Origin: Corallococcus interemptor
Lineage (GTDB): Bacteria; Myxococcota; Myxococcia; Myxococcales; Myxococcaceae
DNA length: 43,042 nt
Assembly: GCF_003668875.1 (NCBI RefSeq)
Contig: NZ_RAWM01000075.1
Location: 1-43,042, forward strand
Reading direction: 5' to 3'
This document shows, piece after piece, positions 40,892-43,042 of this stretch. Each line of letters starts with the position of its first letter. Positions within the stretch are counted from its first letter, which is position 1. A program made the position numbers and the translations under genes. The notes beneath the pieces were generated by a model, which was not told the DNA's origin, ran no database searches, and saw only the letters and a program-made list of their open reading frames with translations.

Positions 40892-41920
40892 GTGGCACAC
40901 TCTGGGCGCATGGGAGCATCAACTCCAGAGAATCACGGGAAGAGCCGAGGCGCGCCGCAAATTTCGCTCGGAACGGTGAGCCGGTTCGCGCAGCATTCCT
41001 TCTGGGACCGAGTGGCCCCGTTCGCCGGTGACGTGGCAGAGCACGCCACTCGCGCCATGCGACTGGTAGGGCGGGTGCATGGTGGCGGGGACGCCCCATT
41101 TGACGCTCTCGCAGGGACGGCTCTCGACACCTTCATTGGGCTTCAGCGAATCGGAATACCCTCCAAGCATGCGTGGAACTACGCACCGCCTGTATTGAAG
41201 TGGATTCCAGAGGCAACGTGGGCAGGACGGGGTTGGCCCGAGAGGGACCCTCATGGGCCGCGTGGCATCGACCACGTGTTCCTCCGTGTGGTTGTGCCCC
41301 CAGGCTATGTCGAGTTGGCGGAAGCTGTGCGTCAGATGCTCTGGTCCATTCCTCCCGGAACGTGTCCCGAGCCGGAGGAAGCATCGGCGCTCCTGGTCCT
41401 AGCAATCTTCGATGGGCTCCTCCGTGCGGGAGCGCGCGCTTCCACAGGCCTGGATCGGCTGAGGCCCATGCTCTCTGTTCGTGGCGGACTGAGGAAGGCG
41501 CTCGCTACAGTCTTTCCAAAAGAAGCATTGGAGGAACTTCGCCGGACATGCCGAAGCATGCTCATGCTCCTCCCGCAGGAACAGCCATTCATCTACAATC
41601 CCCGATGGCCTAAAGTAGGGTGTCTCGCAGCCTCGGACGGCGACTTCATTTCGGGCCGAACCTTGTACGACGTCAAGTGCGTCGACCCAAGGAAGGGGAA
41701 GCTCTCCCGCGAGTATCTCTTCCAACTGCTCGGCTATGCCTGCATGAATGCCTGCGACCTGTCCGGCCATCAGCTAGGGACGCTGGGCCTCCTCAATCCG
41801 CGGGCAGGTTTCGCTTGGTCCATGGAACTTGAGGCATTCTGCCGCGCGATCGGCGCAGGTTCATTCGATCGTGTTCTCCAGCAATTTTGCGAGCAGACTG
41901 CGGCGACTGTGCGCGAATGA
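40892..41920 (+). CDS. Hypothetical protein with PD-(D/E)XK nuclease-like motif
   Basis: A 342-residue protein (GTG 40892; ATG 40910 is an alternative). I do not recognise the family. The C-terminal part has a PD-(D/E)XK-like core: Asp251 in SDGDFI, then Asp260-Val-Lys262 in LYDVKC, followed by YLFQLLGYACMNA, a helix typical of these nucleases. A nuclease role, perhaps in defence, is inferred. Codons are less G/C-biased at third positions than in neighbouring genes, and it lies between a terminator and insertion-sequence debris, so acquisition by transfer is likely. Confidence 0.65.
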   Translation: MAHSGRMGASTPENHGKSRGAPQISLGTVSRFAQHSFWDRVAPFAGDVAEHATRAMRLVGRVHGGGDAPFDALAGTALDTFIGLQRIGIPSKHAWNYAPPVLKWIPEATWAGRGWPERDPHGPRGIDHVFLRVVVPPGYVELAEAVRQMLWSIPPGTCPEPEEASALLVLAIFDGLLRAGARASTGLDRLRPMLSVRGGLRKALATVFPKEALEELRRTCRSMLMLLPQEQPFIYNPRWPKVGCLAASDGDFISGRTLYDVKCVDPRKGKLSREYLFQLLGYACMNACDLSGHQLGTLGLLNPRAGFAWSMELEAFCRAIGAGSFDRVLQQFCEQTAATVRE

Positions 41921-41955
41921 GCTTACTTGTATAACTGCAGTTCGGAAGCCTCCGT

Positions 41956-41984
41956 GTTCCTGCTCTTGCTGGGGAAGCAGGAAC
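41956..41984 (+). terminator. Hairpin after the PD-(D/E)XK-like gene
   Basis: GTTCCTGCT (41956-41964) and AGCAGGAAC (41976-41984) form a perfect 9-bp stem with an 11-base loop, 35 bases past the stop. It is the only structured element in the 170-base gap before the insertion-sequence fragment and may be a terminator. Confidence 0.45.
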
Positions 41985-42090
41985 AGGAACGATCCTTCCC
42001 ATACAATATCTATCGGCCACAGAGGATCAGGCGCCTGAAGTTCGGCTGGTTGGCCGTCGCATGCCAGGGCTGGAGGCATTAGAGCACATC

Positions 42091-42570
42091 TCATAACCGC
42101 ACTTTCGGGTAGAGCCGCCTGAGGAGTAGGACGACGCAGCCGAGGTGGATGAAGCCGAGGAAGTTCTCGGCTTTGCGCTCCCAGCGTGTCGCGATGCGGC
42201 GCCAGCGCTTGAGCCAAGCGAAGAGGCGCTCGACTTTCCAGCGTCGCTTGTAGCGGCGCAACTTGCGGCCATCCTGCTTTCGCCGACTGTTCTTCCGCTT
42301 CGGAGCGATGAGGTCGATGCCGCGCTCCTCCTGCAGCCGCCGTTGCAGCGTGCGACCGTCCCACGCTTTGTCGGCAATCAGTCGGGGAGGAAGTCTCTCC
42401 ACGAAAGCAGCGTCGAGAGTTCCTTCGGTGAGCACACTGTTGAATCGGTTTCCCTCTGCAATATAGACAGCGAGTGGAAGACCATCGCCGTCTGCAAGCG
42501 CCATGAGTTTCGTCGCGTTCCCAGCGCGGCACTTCCCGACGCGGGCCCCCCTTTTTTCGCCGGCACGTAG
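42091..42570 (-). pseudogene. IS5-family transposase fragment (C-terminal DDE part)
   Basis: In one minus frame, residues from RGARVGKCRAGNATKLM to the end LRRLYPKVRL match the DDE half of IS5-family (IS427-type) transposases: LIADKAWDGRTLQRRL contains a catalytic Asp, and KRRWKVERLFAWLKRWRR the catalytic Glu. The normal preceding segment YVPAKKGG is present but in the neighbouring frame, with AAAAAAGGGGGG (plus positions 42546-42557) at the switch. This could be a programmed -1 frameshift site or a decayed base count. Upstream of it there is a stop (TAG) and sequence from another element, so the N-terminal half is lost. The element end is probably near 42080. Confidence 0.7.
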
Positions 42571-42572
42571 CC

Positions 42573-42960
42573 CTACAGCTGTAGTTTGAGTCGCGCCCCT
42601 CGGGCTCGGTAGTGACACTGCATGGCCACGGCTTGGTGGTGGCGCCGCCAGCGACTCCAGGCCAGGACGTGCGCGACAGGAGCCGCAGTCCGCCGCAGGA
42701 GTGAAAGCAGGAGTCCGCGCACTTCCTGGATGGAGTAGCAGACGAGCGCCATCAGTGAAGGCCGCGCCGGGCGAGAAATGCGCGCATGGGATTTCTTCGC
42801 ACCGGCAGGCCGAGGGCTTTTGGGAGCAGCTTCTCCTTGGGTGGGAGATTGGCCATGGCACGCGCTGAGGCCAGGAAGACGTGGGCCACCAGGCACAGCG
42901 TCATGTGCCGGTGCCGTAAGCGTTCACGGGGGGCTGAAGGCCGCGAGCGTGAGCTGAGAT
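42573..42960 (-). pseudogene. Second transposase remnant (IS701/IS4-like C-terminus)
   Basis: Minus-strand frames in this stretch carry two pieces of a transposase C-terminus, out of frame with each other: RHRHMTLCLVAHVFLASARA (about 42916-42857), then SIQEVRGLLLSLL and VLAWSRWRRHHQAVAMQCHY (42720-42610), ending at a stop at 42573. Order and motifs recall the end of IS701/IS4-like DDE transposases. The frame change shows that it is dead. It abuts the IS5 fragment directly. The last ~80 bases of the window hold nothing I can identify. Confidence 0.45.
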
Positions 42961-43042
42961 TATGAGCCGGGCAGGAGCGAGGGCGCGGGAGTGCCGTGGA
43001 GATGGGCTTCGAGGGACGCCGTGAGAGAGTCGAGCACGTTGC

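Overview
The window is GC-rich DNA with strong third-position G/C bias. A myxobacterial-type sigma-70 factor, a Ser/Thr kinase joined to a beta-propeller, DUF6178-like and SUMF1-like proteins and many lipoproteins point to a Myxococcota chromosome, probably Myxococcaceae. That assignment is inferred from gene content. I see no rRNA, tRNA or CRISPR.

Left part (1-12386): the minus strand carries the 5' end of a long Ala/Pro-rich protein and an AAA+ ATPase whose C-terminus resembles the Pvc16/DUF4255 tail-terminator domain, suggesting the edge of an extracellular contractile injection locus. After these come a flavin reductase, an iron superoxide dismutase, a zinc-finger/kinase/propeller receptor, a propeller lipoprotein, a DUF6178-like protein, a sigma factor and serC.

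Centre (12477-37827): an MFS transporter is followed by a tightly packed plus-strand biosynthetic cluster of about 24 kb. Its first half (13814-22113) holds an acyl-AMP ligase, a carrier protein, two GNATs, a C45 acyltransferase/hydrolase and four genes that together match known hydrazine-forming (N-N bond) machinery: a methionyl-tRNA-synthetase-like enzyme, a lysine N6-hydroxylase, a small cupin and an FAD amine oxidase. In the characterised hydrazine synthetases I know of, the cupin and MetRS-like parts are one fused protein; here they are separate genes on either side of the N-hydroxylase. The second half (22148-37827) holds a Cys-rich micro-ORF, a carrier protein, an NRPS (TubC dock-Cy-A-T-TE) with a cysteine-like adenylation code, two KASIII-like enzymes with relocated active-site His, two stand-alone adenylating enzymes, a DltC-like carrier, a P450, a carrier-condensation didomain, a PaaK-like ligase, a SufS-like cysteine desulfurase and a PNPOx-like flavoprotein. 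My reading is that a hydrazino acid is made from N6-hydroxylysine plus an amino acid, N-acylated and loaded on a carrier, then joined to a cysteine-derived and other carrier-bound units. The product is not predictable from sequence alone.

Right part (37828-43042): an AT-richer intergenic region, a SUMF1-domain lipoprotein with a di-haem peroxidase lipoprotein, an orphan PD-(D/E)XK-like gene with less GC-biased codons, and two fused, decayed insertion-sequence fragments at the edge.
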